Below are positions 27,043 to 35,079 of a DNA stretch of 64,000 nt, piece by piece. A program made the position numbers and the translations under genes. Every line of letters starts with the position of its first letter. The stretch's first letter is position 1. The DNA lies in assembly GCF_014256275.1 (NCBI RefSeq), contig NZ_JACCFE010000002.1, positions 620,001 through 684,000 of the forward strand, written 5' to 3'. The DNA is from Rhodococcus sp. 4CII (lineage in GTDB: Bacteria > Actinomycetota > Actinomycetes > Mycobacteriales > Mycobacteriaceae). Under the pieces are notes generated by a model. The model was not told the origin of the DNA and ran no database searches. It saw nothing but the letters and a program-made list of their open reading frames with translations.

Positions 27043-27080
27043 AAACGGCCCTGACCAAAGATTTCTGGTCAGGGCCGTTT
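27043..27080 (-). terminator. Perfect hairpin between rpsB and tsf
   Basis: The 15-base arms AAACGGCCCTGACCA (27043-27057) and TGGTCAGGGCCGTTT (27066-27080) pair without mismatch around an eight-base loop. On the minus strand the stem is followed by TTTCACGG, so it may act as a partial terminator that sets the rpsB to tsf ratio. It starts nine bases after the rpsB stop. Confidence 0.75.
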
Positions 27081-27088
27081 GCATCGGA

Positions 27089-27973
27089 TCAGGCCTCGGT
27101 GGAGGGTGCCTCTGCTGCGGGGGCCTCGGCAGCCGGAGCCGCCTCTGCCTCAGCTGCGGGAGCGGCCTCTGCTGCGGGAGCGGCCTCTGCTGCGGGCGCT
27201 GCCTGCGAGAGCAGTTCCTGCTCCCACTCGGCGAGGGGTTCGCCGGCGCCGGCCTCGGGCTTCGCGTCCTTGTCGGCGCTCAGTCCGGCACGGGCCTGCA
27301 CGCCCTCGGCCACCGCGGACGCGACGACCTTGGTGAGCAGGGCTGCGCTACGGATGGCGTCGTCGTTGCCCGGGATCGGGTAGTCGACGAGGTCGGGGTC
27401 GCAGTTGGTGTCCAGGATCGCGATGACCGGGATGTTCAGCTTGCGAGCCTCGGCGACCGCCAGGTGCTCCTTGTTGGTGTCGACGACCCACACGGCGGAC
27501 GGAACCTTGGCCATGTCGCGGATACCACCGAGAGTGCGGTCCAGCTTGGTCATCTCACGCGTGAGCATGAGGATTTCCTTCTTGGTGCGACCCTCGAAAC
27601 CACCGGTCTGCTCCATTGCCTCGAGCTCCTTGAGGCGGAGAAGACGCTTGTGGACGGTGCTGAAGTTGGTGAGCATGCCGCCGAGCCAACGCTGGTTGAC
27701 GTAGGGCATCCCGACGCGAGTGGCCTCGGCCGCGATGGACTCCTGGGCCTGCTTCTTGGTGCCGACGAAGAGGACCGTGCCGCCGTGGGCAACGGTCTCC
27801 TTGACGAATTCGTACGCCTTGTCGATGTACGTCAGCGTCTGCTGCAAGTCGATGATGTAGATGCCGTTGCGGTCGGTGAAGATGAACCGCTTCATCTTCG
27901 GGTTCCAGCGACGAGTCTGGTGACCGAAGTGCGTGCCGCTGTCGAGCAGCTGCTTCATTGTTACGACAGCCAT
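27089..27973 (-). CDS. rpsB: 30S ribosomal protein S2, Ala-Pro-Glu-rich tail
   Basis: A small-subunit protein needed for S1 binding and translation initiation. Residues 1-230 are the S2 fold (MKQLLDSGTHFGHQTRRWNPKM, FVGTKKQAQ, VNQRWLGGMLTNF, NIPVIAILDTNCDP). The C-terminus extends by about 50 residues of repeated APAAEA units, in part from a tandem 24-base DNA repeat near 27160-27200, making 294 residues. Such acidic Ala-rich tails are seen in other actinobacterial S2. ATG 27973 is used. Confidence 0.96.
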   Translation of the reverse strand: MAVVTMKQLLDSGTHFGHQTRRWNPKMKRFIFTDRNGIYIIDLQQTLTYIDKAYEFVKETVAHGGTVLFVGTKKQAQESIAAEATRVGMPYVNQRWLGGMLTNFSTVHKRLLRLKELEAMEQTGGFEGRTKKEILMLTREMTKLDRTLGGIRDMAKVPSAVWVVDTNKEHLAVAEARKLNIPVIAILDTNCDPDLVDYPIPGNDDAIRSAALLTKVVASAVAEGVQARAGLSADKDAKPEAGAGEPLAEWEQELLSQAAPAAEAAPAAEAAPAAEAEAAPAAEAPAAEAPSTEA

Positions 27974-28210
27974 GGCTGTGTATCTCTCTTTCATTGCCGG
28001 TTGATGCCGAACGTCGGTGACGTTCCGCCCTGGCGCCCGTGAACCGTCGGACTCACATCGAAATGCGAGACCAGCCGACGATCCGTACACTGCGCGGACG
28101 CGCGAAGTCGGACTGTGCGAACACAGACCGCTCGATCAGTGTACGGCCTCGGGCCCGTACGCCCTAACCGCCCTGTCACACACCCGGCCCCTCCGGCAAG
28201 GGTTTCGCGA

Positions 28211-28244
28211 AATCTGTGGACGAATCGCCGTCGATCCACAGATT
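28211..28244. repeat. Perfect 10-bp inverted repeat in the rpsB-M23 divergent region
   Basis: AATCTGTGGA (28211-28220) and TCCACAGATT (28235-28244) are exact reverse complements with a 14-base spacer. It lies 47 bases before the M23 start, in the 317-base gap 27974-28290 between divergent genes. Nothing else stands out in that gap apart from presumed promoters, and no ORF or RNA gene was recognised there. It could be an operator or a 5'-UTR hairpin of the peptidase gene. Confidence 0.6.
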
Positions 28245-28290
28245 CTTCCCGGCCGCCCTCGTCGGCCCGGACGTGCGGGATCGTCGAACC

Positions 28291-28833
28291 ATGACGAGGT
28301 TCGGGACGATCCTGCGGGCGCTCACGGCGACGGCCACGGCCACCACCGTGCTGACCGCGGCGACCCTCCTCGCGCCGCCCGCCGACGCCGCACCGACCGG
28401 CGACTTCGACTGGCCGCTGCATCCGCGACCGCGGGTCGTGCGGCCGTTCGACAATCCGGAGCACGACTGGCTACCCGGCCACCGCGGCGTGGATCTGGGT
28501 GGGGTACCCGACGAGGCGGTGCTGTCGGCGGGGGCCGGTGTGGTGGTGTTCGCCGGCACGGTGGCGGGCAAACCCGTCGTCTCCGTCGACCATCCGGGCG
28601 GGCTCCGCACCACGTACGAACCGGTGACCGCCCGTGTCTCTCCCGGTCTACGCGTCGGACGCGGCACCGTCCTCGGGACGCTCGAGCCCGGTCACCCGGG
28701 CTGCATCTCCCCCGTCGCGGCGTGCCTGCACTGGGGTCTTCGCCGCGATCGCGAGTATCTCGACCCACTCGGACTCGTCCGGGTGGCACCGGTCCGGCTC
28801 GAACCCGTCGGGCATCGTGATCGCGGCGGCTAA
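28291..28833 (+). CDS. Secreted M23-family (LytM) peptidase-like protein
   Basis: An exported peptidoglycan peptidase-like protein, 180 residues. It has a signal peptide with cleavage near PPADAAPTG (about residue 33), then the short M23 domain: FDNPEHDWLPGHRGVDLG (zinc ligands His and Asp of HxxxD), VLSAGAGVVVFAGTVAGKPVVSV, and LHWGLR with a single His where HxH is usual, since the Cys-Leu precedes it. It matches the M23 protein beside rpsB in mycobacteria. Because one zinc ligand is doubtful it might act as a non-catalytic amidase activator. Its stop overlaps the convergent ATPase gene by four bases. Confidence 0.82.
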   Translation: MTRFGTILRALTATATATTVLTAATLLAPPADAAPTGDFDWPLHPRPRVVRPFDNPEHDWLPGHRGVDLGGVPDEAVLSAGAGVVVFAGTVAGKPVVSVDHPGGLRTTYEPVTARVSPGLRVGRGTVLGTLEPGHPGCISPVAACLHWGLRRDREYLDPLGLVRVAPVRLEPVGHRDRGG

Positions 28834-29903
28834 CGCCATTCCGCTACGGCATGCCTGCCCGCCGACTCGGGGAAATCGTCCGCCACCATCGCCGCGAGTT
28901 CGACGAATGCCTTCCGGGTCTCGGGCCGCAGCAGATCCAGATCGACCACCGCCCCCTCGGCGAGATGCTCGTCGAACGGCACCACCTTCACCGCCCGGCA
29001 CCGGAGCAGGAAGTGGTTGGTCAGTTCCGTCATGTCGATCATGCTCGACCCCGGCCGGGCCGCACTGATCACGACCACGGTCCGCGACACGAGATGCCCG
29101 TACCCGTGGTGCTGCAACCAGTCCAGCGTGGCGGCGGCGCTGCGGGCACCGTCGATCGCCGGCGAACTCACCAGCACGAGCGAATTGGCGAGTTGCAGAA
29201 TGCCGTTCATCGCCGAATGCATGATGCCCGTGCCACAGTCGGTGAGGATGATGTTGTAGTACACCTGCAGGATGTCGATAACCCGCCGGTAGTCGTCCTC
29301 GCTGAACGCCTCGGAGATCGCCGGATCCTGCTCGCTCGCAAGCACCTCGAGGCGGCTCGGCGCCTGCGATGTGTGCGCGCGCACATCCGAATACCGCCGG
29401 ATCGTCGACTCCGCCGCGATCAGGTCGCGGACGGTCGAATGCGTCTGGATCGGCACCCGCTGCGCGAGCGTCCCGAAATCGGGGTTGGCGTCGACCGCGA
29501 TCACGCAGTCACCCCGCAACGACGCGAACGTAGATCCCAGCCCGATCGTGGTCGTCGTCTTGCCGACACCACCCTTCAAGGACAGGAACGCGATCCGGTA
29601 GTCACCGTGGATGGGCTGCCGAATGCGGGCGAGAAGCGCCGCGTCACGCGCCGCGCCTGCCGACTCACCCGGATTCAGCGTTCCCCCGGTGAGTCGGTGC
29701 AGCCCGCGTCGCCACCCTCGACTCGGCGCCGTGCGAGCGCGCTTCAACAGCGCATCCGCCACCAGATCCTGGTTGGTCACCTGATGCGGGCTCGGTTCCG
29801 GATCGGGATCGGCCCACGACTGCTGCCCCCACGGATCCGCCGGCGCGGCGCCGCCGTCGTTCAACCAGGACGGCTGCGGTCGAGTCACGTCTTCGCGATC
29901 CAC
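28830..29903 (-). CDS. MinD/ParA-like P-loop ATPase
   Basis: A deviant Walker A ATPase of 357 residues. The N-terminal 100 residues are Pro/Asp/Trp-rich and disordered, then comes the Walker A motif LSLKGGVGKTTTTIGLG (about 107-123), VIAVDANPDFGTLA (switch/Walker A'), and IILTDCGTGIMHSAMN (Walker B). This layout with a Pro-rich N-terminus resembles the EspI/CpaE-type ATPases linked to type VII secretion or pilus placement in actinobacteria, but no such genes are nearby. GTG 29903 is chosen because of a GGGGGAAA ribosome site; an upstream ATG would add an implausible Cys-rich leader. Confidence 0.8.
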   Translation of the reverse strand: MDREDVTRPQPSWLNDGGAAPADPWGQQSWADPDPEPSPHQVTNQDLVADALLKRARTAPSRGWRRGLHRLTGGTLNPGESAGAARDAALLARIRQPIHGDYRIAFLSLKGGVGKTTTTIGLGSTFASLRGDCVIAVDANPDFGTLAQRVPIQTHSTVRDLIAAESTIRRYSDVRAHTSQAPSRLEVLASEQDPAISEAFSEDDYRRVIDILQVYYNIILTDCGTGIMHSAMNGILQLANSLVLVSSPAIDGARSAAATLDWLQHHGYGHLVSRTVVVISAARPGSSMIDMTELTNHFLLRCRAVKVVPFDEHLAEGAVVDLDLLRPETRKAFVELAAMVADDFPESAGRHAVAEWR

Positions 29904-29916
29904 TATTTCCCCCGGG

Positions 29917-29965
29917 ACAGTGCAGAACAACGGTAGTACAGAACAATGACACTGCAGAACAACGG
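29917..29965. repeat. Direct repeats upstream of the MinD-like gene
   Basis: TGCAGAACAACGG occurs at 29921-29933 and again at about 29953-29965, with a shorter copy ACAGAACAATG between them. They lie in the 92-base gap between xerC and the ATPase gene and could bind a regulator. Confidence 0.45.
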
Positions 29966-29995
29966 CAGATTCGTGGGGCGACGCTACCAAACCGG

Positions 29996-30917
29996 TCAGG
30001 CCCGGGGATGGGCCTGATCGTGCACCGCGCGCAGTCTCGCCACGGAGACGTGGGTGTACAGCTGGGTGGTCGCGAGGCTGGCGTGTCCGAGCAGTTCCTG
30101 CACGACGCGCAGATCGGCGCCGCCCTCGGGGAGATGGGTGGCTACCGTGTGACGCAGCCCGTGCGGGCTCAGGTTCGGCGCGCCGGGGACCGCGGACAGG
30201 ACGTCGTGGACGACCGTCCGCGCCTGCCGCTGATCCAGCCGCTTTCCCCGTTTGCCCGAAGAAGAGCCTGCCCGGAACTGTCCGTCGCGACCGTGGGACG
30301 GCCGATGTGCAACCAGAGGTCCATCGCGTCGGCCGCCGGTTTCCCGTACGGCACCGAGCGCTCCTTGTCGCCCTTGCCGATCACGCGTAGGAGGCGACGT
30401 TCCCGATCCACCGAACCGAGGTCGAGGCCGCACAGCTCGCCCACCCGGATTCCCGTCGCATAGAGCAGCTCGACGACGGGTCGCGCAGTGCCATCGGATC
30501 GTTCTGGTGCGCGCCCGATTCGGCGGCGTCCATCACATCGACCCCCTGCGACTGACGCAGTACCGACGGCAGCGTCCGGTGAGCCTTCGCCGCGCCGAGC
30601 CGGGCGCCGGGATCGGTGGCGATGCGCCGGGTCCGCAGCAACCAGGCTGTGAAGTTGCGCACCGACGACGTCCGCCGGGCGAGCGTCGTCCGGGCGATGC
30701 CCGCCGCGGACTGGGCGGCGAGCCAGGACCGCAGCACCTGGATGTCGAGTTCGCCGAGGTGCGCCTCCGGTGACGTCGACAACCAGTGCTGCAGTAGCGA
30801 CTTCGCGTCCGCGACGTACGCCTTCACTGTGTGCTGCGACCGGCCGCGTTCGAGCGCGAGGTGCCGCGCATACTCCTCCAGTACCAGCTCCAACGGTGCG
30901 GGCAGGTCGCTGCTCAT
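29996..30917 (-). pseudogene. xerC: Tyrosine recombinase XerC, two frameshifts
   Basis: The chromosome-dimer resolvase acting at dif with XerD. All parts are present but in three frames. The N-terminal SAM-like domain (LEEYARHLALERGRSQHTVKAYVAD) runs in one frame. After a missing base near 30475-30480 the next frame has LLYATGIRVGELCGLDL (catalytic Arg) and VIGKGDKERSVPYG (Lys). After a second missing base near 30257-30270 the third frame has LSPHGLRHTVATHLPEGG (His-x-x-Arg), LGHASLATTQLYTHV (His and the Tyr nucleophile). Each lesion equals one lost base. As XerC is normally needed, sequencing error is a real alternative. ATG 30917 is the likely start. Confidence 0.82.
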
Positions 30918-30978
30918 GGTGGCAACAGCGGCGTCGTGCGGGAGATAAATCAAGCGCCCGCGCCGCTAGAGTTCTTTC

Positions 30979-32172
30979 GTGCAGCGAACGATCCCCCTCC
31001 CGATGTTGGGTGTCCTGGCGTTGTTGTCCGCGATCGCCCCGCTGGCCACGGACATGTATCTCCCCGGTCTGCCCCTGATGACCGAGAGCCTGAACACGTC
31101 GGCGCCGAGCGTTCAGCTGACTCTGACCACGTTCATGGCAGGACTCGGCATCGGCCAGCTCGTGGTCGGACCACTGTCCGACGGCCTCGGACGACGGCGT
31201 CTGCTGATGGGCGCCACCGTGGTGACGACGCTCGCGGCAATGGCCTGCGCCCTGTCCCCCACCGTCGAAATCCTCATCGCTGCACGACTTTTCCAGGGGC
31301 TCAGCGGCGGTGCCGCGATCGTGCTCGCCCGTGCCTGCATCGCGGACCGGGCCCGTGGCGACAACGCCGCCCGGCTCTTCAGCATCATGATGATCATCGG
31401 CGGGGTCGCGCCGGTGGTGGCCCCGCTGCTCGGTGGCGCCCTGCTCGGTCCCGTCGGCTGGCGAGGAATCTTCTGGGTGCTCACCGTCGCCGGGATCGTG
31501 ATGTTCGCCGGAGTGCTGATCCTGGTCCCGGAGACGCTTCCCGTCGAGCACCGGCACGGCGGCGGTCTCGCGGCGCTGGTCCACAATCTGCGGTACGTGG
31601 TCGGCAACCGGGTGTACCTCGGCTATGCGTTCACGTTCATGTTCGGGTTCGTCGCACTCTTCTCGTACATCTCCGCGTCACCGTTCGTCGTGCAGAACGT
31701 GCTCGGTTTCAGTCCGGGGCAGTTCTCCATGGTGTTCGCCGCGAACGCCGCAGGCATGGTGGGCGCCGCGATCGTCAACACCAGACTCGTCGGTACGTTC
31801 CATGCCCGGCAGCTGCTCGGATTCGGGGTGACGCTGCTCCTCGCCGCCGGCATCGTATTGCTGCTCGCCGCGACGCTCGTCGACTCCCCACAGTGGTGGG
31901 CGATCCTCGTTCCGTTGTTCGTCTCGGTGTCGAGCATCGGTTTCGTGATGGGCAACGCCACGGCCCTCGCGCAGGGTGAGGTGACCCGGGCGTCGGGTAC
32001 CGGGTCCGCGCTCCTCGGAGCCGGTCAGTTCGGTCTCGCCGCGGTGGTCTCACCGCTCGTCGGCATAGCCGGCCCCGACACGGCCGTGCCGATGGCGGTG
32101 GCGATCCCCGCCGCCGGAGCCGTGGCCATGACGTCGTTGCTGGTGCTGACGCGGCGGACGCACACGTCGTGA
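30979..32172 (+). CDS. Bcr/CflA-family MFS drug efflux transporter
   Basis: A 12-helix proton antiporter of 397 residues. It has the DHA1 Bcr/CflA pattern: PLATDMYLPGLP in helix 1, GPLSDGLGRRRLLMGA (MFS motif A) after helix 2, RLFQGLSGGAAIVLARACIAD in helix 4, and a final pair of helices. The GTG start is at 30979, divergent from xerC with about 60 bases between. The drug or metabolite exported is not predictable. Confidence 0.88.
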   Translation: MQRTIPLPMLGVLALLSAIAPLATDMYLPGLPLMTESLNTSAPSVQLTLTTFMAGLGIGQLVVGPLSDGLGRRRLLMGATVVTTLAAMACALSPTVEILIAARLFQGLSGGAAIVLARACIADRARGDNAARLFSIMMIIGGVAPVVAPLLGGALLGPVGWRGIFWVLTVAGIVMFAGVLILVPETLPVEHRHGGGLAALVHNLRYVVGNRVYLGYAFTFMFGFVALFSYISASPFVVQNVLGFSPGQFSMVFAANAAGMVGAAIVNTRLVGTFHARQLLGFGVTLLLAAGIVLLLAATLVDSPQWWAILVPLFVSVSSIGFVMGNATALAQGEVTRASGTGSALLGAGQFGLAAVVSPLVGIAGPDTAVPMAVAIPAAGAVAMTSLLVLTRRTHTS

Positions 32173-32188
32173 CGCCCGCCGCACCGGG

Positions 32189-32974
32189 TCAACGGGAGGC
32201 ACCCTCGCTCGCGGCGAGCTCGGACTTCCACACCCGGAAGCCCTCCTCGGTGCGGCCACGACGCCAGTACCCCGAGATCGACGCCGCCGACGCCGGAACG
32301 CCGCGTTCCTTGCGCACGTAGGACCGCAGATTGTGCATCACGGCCTGCGCCTCGCCGTGGATGAACACCTGAACAGTTCCGGGCAGCCAGCTGATGTCGC
32401 GCACCGCCGCGACGAGGGGCGCGTTGTCCCCCGACACCTCCTCGCCGGCCCGGTCCGCGGTGTCACCGCGGTGGATCCAGGTGACGTCGACGCCCGCGGG
32501 CGAGTCGAAGGCGATTTCGTCCTCGGGGCCGGCGACCTCGATGATCACTCGTCCCACAGCCGACGCGTCGAGCTTCTCGACGGCCGCGGAGATCGCGGGG
32601 ATCGCCGTCTCGTCGCCCGCGAGCAAGTACCAGTCGACGTCGCGGTCCGGTGCGAACGCCCCACCGGGACCGCGGAGGCGGAGAACGTCACCTGCCGCCG
32701 CGGACGCCGCCCACGGTCCCGCGACCCCGGCGTCGCCGTGCACCACGAAGTCGATGGCGACCTCCCGTGCCGCGGGGTCGACGGACCGGATCGTGTACGT
32801 CCGCAGGACCGGCTCGCCGGGGCTTCCGAACTCGAGTTTCGCGTACGCGTCGGTGAAGGCGTTGGGAACGAAACTGTCGAATCCCGGGTCGCCGAGGATC
32901 ACCCGCACCATGTGCGGGGTCAGCCACTCGGTCCGGATCACGGTCAGTGTCGCGGTCGGCTTTGCCACAGGCAT
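32189..32974 (-). CDS. viuB: Siderophore-interacting (ferric-siderophore reductase) protein
   Basis: A 261-residue cytoplasmic flavoprotein that releases iron from imported siderophores. It has the SIP FAD-binding domain (YAKLEFG, LRTYTIRSVDPAAREVAIDFVVHGDAGVAGPWA), the NAD(P)H-binding domain LLAGDETAIPAISA, and the C-terminal FIHGEAQAVMHNLRSYVRKERG followed by ISGYWRRGRTEEGF. It lies between xerC and dprA in the core order, like Rv2895c. A DtxR/IdeR-like box precedes it. The symbol follows the mycobacterial annotation. Confidence 0.93.
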   Translation of the reverse strand: MPVAKPTATLTVIRTEWLTPHMVRVILGDPGFDSFVPNAFTDAYAKLEFGSPGEPVLRTYTIRSVDPAAREVAIDFVVHGDAGVAGPWAASAAAGDVLRLRGPGGAFAPDRDVDWYLLAGDETAIPAISAAVEKLDASAVGRVIIEVAGPEDEIAFDSPAGVDVTWIHRGDTADRAGEEVSGDNAPLVAAVRDISWLPGTVQVFIHGEAQAVMHNLRSYVRKERGVPASAASISGYWRRGRTEEGFRVWKSELAASEGASR

Positions 32975-32991
32975 CTCTCCAATGAACTCAA

Positions 32992-33010
32992 GTTCGTTAG
33001 TGTTACCTAA
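32992..33010 (-). promoter_or_regulatory. IdeR/DtxR-like iron box upstream of viuB
   Basis: On the minus strand TTAGGTAACACTAACGAAC matches 13 of 19 positions of the IdeR consensus TTAGGTTAGGCTAACCTAA, including both outer half-site cores TTAGGT and CTAAC. It is 18 bases before the viuB start, so repression under iron-replete conditions is likely. Confidence 0.6.
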
Positions 33011-33076
33011 CTACGGTACAGGAGCGACTGCCGGCGGCAGCGCGAGCGGAAATTGGGCGAGAGGCCGGGACGCCGG

Positions 33077-33712
33077 TCACCCGGACAGATCGGCGGAGAG
33101 ATCGCGGACCTCCACACCGGCGGGGATCTCGACCTCGGCGACCGGTTCGGGTCGGTCGTCGAATTCGAGGCGGAGGGCGCGGCACATGGTCGCGTGCATG
33201 TCGTAGAGGCAGGTGATGTACGTCAGCTGCAGGATCTCGGAGTCCGCCAGGTTGGCCTTCAGGACCGCGAACACTTCGTCCGGCACCCGGCCGCCGTCGT
33301 AGACGAGACTGTCGGTGTAGGCCAGCACGGCCCGCTCGAGTTCGGAGAAACGGTCACTGATCTGCCAGTGCGGGACGGCCGCAATCTTCTCCTCGTCCAT
33401 TCCGAGAGAGCGCATCTGCTTGCAGTGCTGGGAGAAGACGAACTGGCTTCCGCGCGCATACCCGGCCCGGCTCTGCCCCAGTTCACGCAGGAGCGGGTCC
33501 ACCGTGGCGTTGCGGTAGAGCGAAAAGCCGCGGACAGCGTGCCGGAACACGTCCGGCGACTGGGCGAACACGGTCCACCAGTCGCCGGGAGTGGCATGGA
33601 TGGTGCCGTGATCGACGGCAGGATCTCGGTCGGGCCCGAACAGCCGGTCGTAGAAGAAGAGGATCTTCTCGTCGGTCACTTCGGCACGGGGGACCTCACG
33701 AAGGCGGGGCAC
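33077..33712 (-). CDS. AhpD/carboxymuconolactone-decarboxylase-like protein
   Basis: A 211-residue all-helical protein. It resembles the AhpD/CMD fold, with the active-site helix FVFSQHCKQMRSLGMDEEKIAAV in which His and Cys are adjacent rather than in a CxxC pair. A GTG start at 33712 is used. CMD-fold proteins act as decarboxylases, peroxidases or non-catalytic partners in aromatic catabolism. It is the distal gene of a two-gene unit with the VOC protein, at the edge of the catabolic island. Confidence 0.75.
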   Translation of the reverse strand: MPRLREVPRAEVTDEKILFFYDRLFGPDRDPAVDHGTIHATPGDWWTVFAQSPDVFRHAVRGFSLYRNATVDPLLRELGQSRAGYARGSQFVFSQHCKQMRSLGMDEEKIAAVPHWQISDRFSELERAVLAYTDSLVYDGGRVPDEVFAVLKANLADSEILQLTYITCLYDMHATMCRALRLEFDDRPEPVAEVEIPAGVEVRDLSADLSG

Positions 33713-33738
33713 GGTGAATTCCTTTCGGACGTCGGGTC

Positions 33739-34305
33739 TCAGTATGCGGCGGGCACGCGCCGGTCGGCGGCGGTCTTCGGTTCGTGCGACACATCGGCGT
33801 CGGTGAAGGTCCTCGTCCAGCAGGCGAATTCGAGCAGAACACCGTCAGGGTCCTGGAAGTAGAACGAACGCACGAAGGTTCCCTGGTGCACGTCGCGCGA
33901 CACGCCGGCGCGACTGTCGTCGTGGTTGAGCACGCGGCTCACCTTGATCCCCTCGGCCTGGAACCGGGAGTAGTACTCGTCGAACTGCTGCGGCGGCACT
34001 GCGAACGCGACGTGGTTCATCGATCCCACCGCACTGGCGAGTTCGCCCTCGTCGGGCAGACCCTTGGGCGCGGCGAGACCGGGCGCGGCGTCGGGGGCGT
34101 CGGCCAGCCAGAAGAACGCAATGGTGTTGCCGTTACCGCAGTCGAAGAAGAAGTGCTGCCCCAGATTTCCGGGCAACTCGATGGTCTTGACCAGCGGCAT
34201 CCCCAGGGTGCCCGAGTAGAAATCGATGGTGCGTCGCATGTCCGAGCACACCAGCGCGAGGTGGTTGATGCCGCGAAGGTCGTACTTCGAGTTCGAAGCG
34301 CTCAT
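33739..34305 (-). CDS. VOC-superfamily (glyoxalase/extradiol dioxygenase) protein
   Basis: A 188-residue metalloenzyme-type protein with two beta-alpha-beta-beta-beta modules. GINHLALVCSDMRRTIDFYSGTLGMPLV holds the first metal His, SMNHVAFAVPPQQFDEYYSRF the second, and YFQDPDGVLLEFACWT the metal Glu. It could be a dioxygenase, lyase or isomerase; the single-domain length does not decide. It is divergent from tetR, with the palindromic operator in the 86-base gap, so it is probably part of the regulated pathway. Confidence 0.8.
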   Translation of the reverse strand: MSASNSKYDLRGINHLALVCSDMRRTIDFYSGTLGMPLVKTIELPGNLGQHFFFDCGNGNTIAFFWLADAPDAAPGLAAPKGLPDEGELASAVGSMNHVAFAVPPQQFDEYYSRFQAEGIKVSRVLNHDDSRAGVSRDVHQGTFVRSFYFQDPDGVLLEFACWTRTFTDADVSHEPKTAADRRVPAAY

Positions 34306-34351
34306 GGCTGTCCTTCCGATGTGGTGAAGTAGGCGCGATAATGACGGAAAA

Positions 34352-34372
34352 ATGACTTGACAGTCATGTCAT
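34352..34372. promoter_or_regulatory. 21-bp palindromic operator at the tetR/VOC promoters
   Basis: Half-sites ATGACTTGAC and GTCATGTCAT flank a central A and are complementary except at one position. The site overlaps a good -35 box TTGACA at 34357-34362, which with 17 bases spacing has a -10 GATAGT at 34380-34385. A nearly identical site lies at 47647-47667. Binding by the adjacent TetR protein is inferred. Confidence 0.7.
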
Positions 34373-34391
34373 CTATTGCGATAGTTTGTCC

Positions 34392-35039
34392 GTGGCCAAG
34401 TCATCTGTCAATACCCCGTCCGCGACCCCGTCGGCGCCGGCAACGGTCGAGACGCTCACCGCCCGAGGTCGCAAGACCCGCGACGCGCTGCTCGACGCCG
34501 CACAGAAGGTGTTCGAGACAGTCGGATTCCCCGACACACGCGTAGAACAGATCGCCCAGGAGGCGAACGTCGCGTACGGAACCTTTTACCGATACTTCGA
34601 GTCGAAGGAAGAGGTGTTCCGGGAGTTGAGCACCCGACTGTTCGAGGACGTGCACCGACGGGAACCTGCCGATGCCGATCTGTCCCCGTCCGAGAAGCTG
34701 GTCGCCTCCAACCGCTCGTACTACCAGGCATACCGGCGGAACGCCCGGATGATGGCGATCGTCGAACAGGTCTCGACGTTCAACGACGAGTTCCGCGAAC
34801 TGCGCCACGAGCACCGCCGTCAATTGATCGACCGGACGTCCCGGGCCATCGCGCGGTGGCAGCAGGACGGCCTGGCCACCGCCACCCTCGACCCGGTCCT
34901 CGCCGCGCGTGCCATGGCCGCCATGGTCGATCACACCCTGTACCTGTGGTTGATCCAGGGCGATGAGGCCGACGAGGAAGCCCTTCTCGACACCCTCGAT
35001 CAGATGTGCCTCGGCGCACTCGGACTGGACCGCGGGTGA
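34392..35039 (+). CDS. TetR-family transcriptional regulator of the catabolic island
   Basis: A one-component repressor of 215 residues. The N-terminal helix-turn-helix (TRDALLDAAQKVFETVGFPDTRVEQIAQEANVAYGTFYRYFESKEEVF, about residues 25-72) is canonical; the C-terminal ligand domain is variable. GTG at 34392 lies seven bases after the predicted -10, so the message may be leaderless; TTG at 34386 would add two residues. It probably represses itself and the island through the palindromes at 34352 and 47647. An acyl-CoA inducer is a guess from the gene set. Confidence 0.88.
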   Translation: MAKSSVNTPSATPSAPATVETLTARGRKTRDALLDAAQKVFETVGFPDTRVEQIAQEANVAYGTFYRYFESKEEVFRELSTRLFEDVHRREPADADLSPSEKLVASNRSYYQAYRRNARMMAIVEQVSTFNDEFRELRHEHRRQLIDRTSRAIARWQQDGLATATLDPVLAARAMAAMVDHTLYLWLIQGDEADEEALLDTLDQMCLGALGLDRG

Positions 35040-35079
35040 GCACCCAATAATTCATCCCTCGATCCCTAAGGCAAGCACC

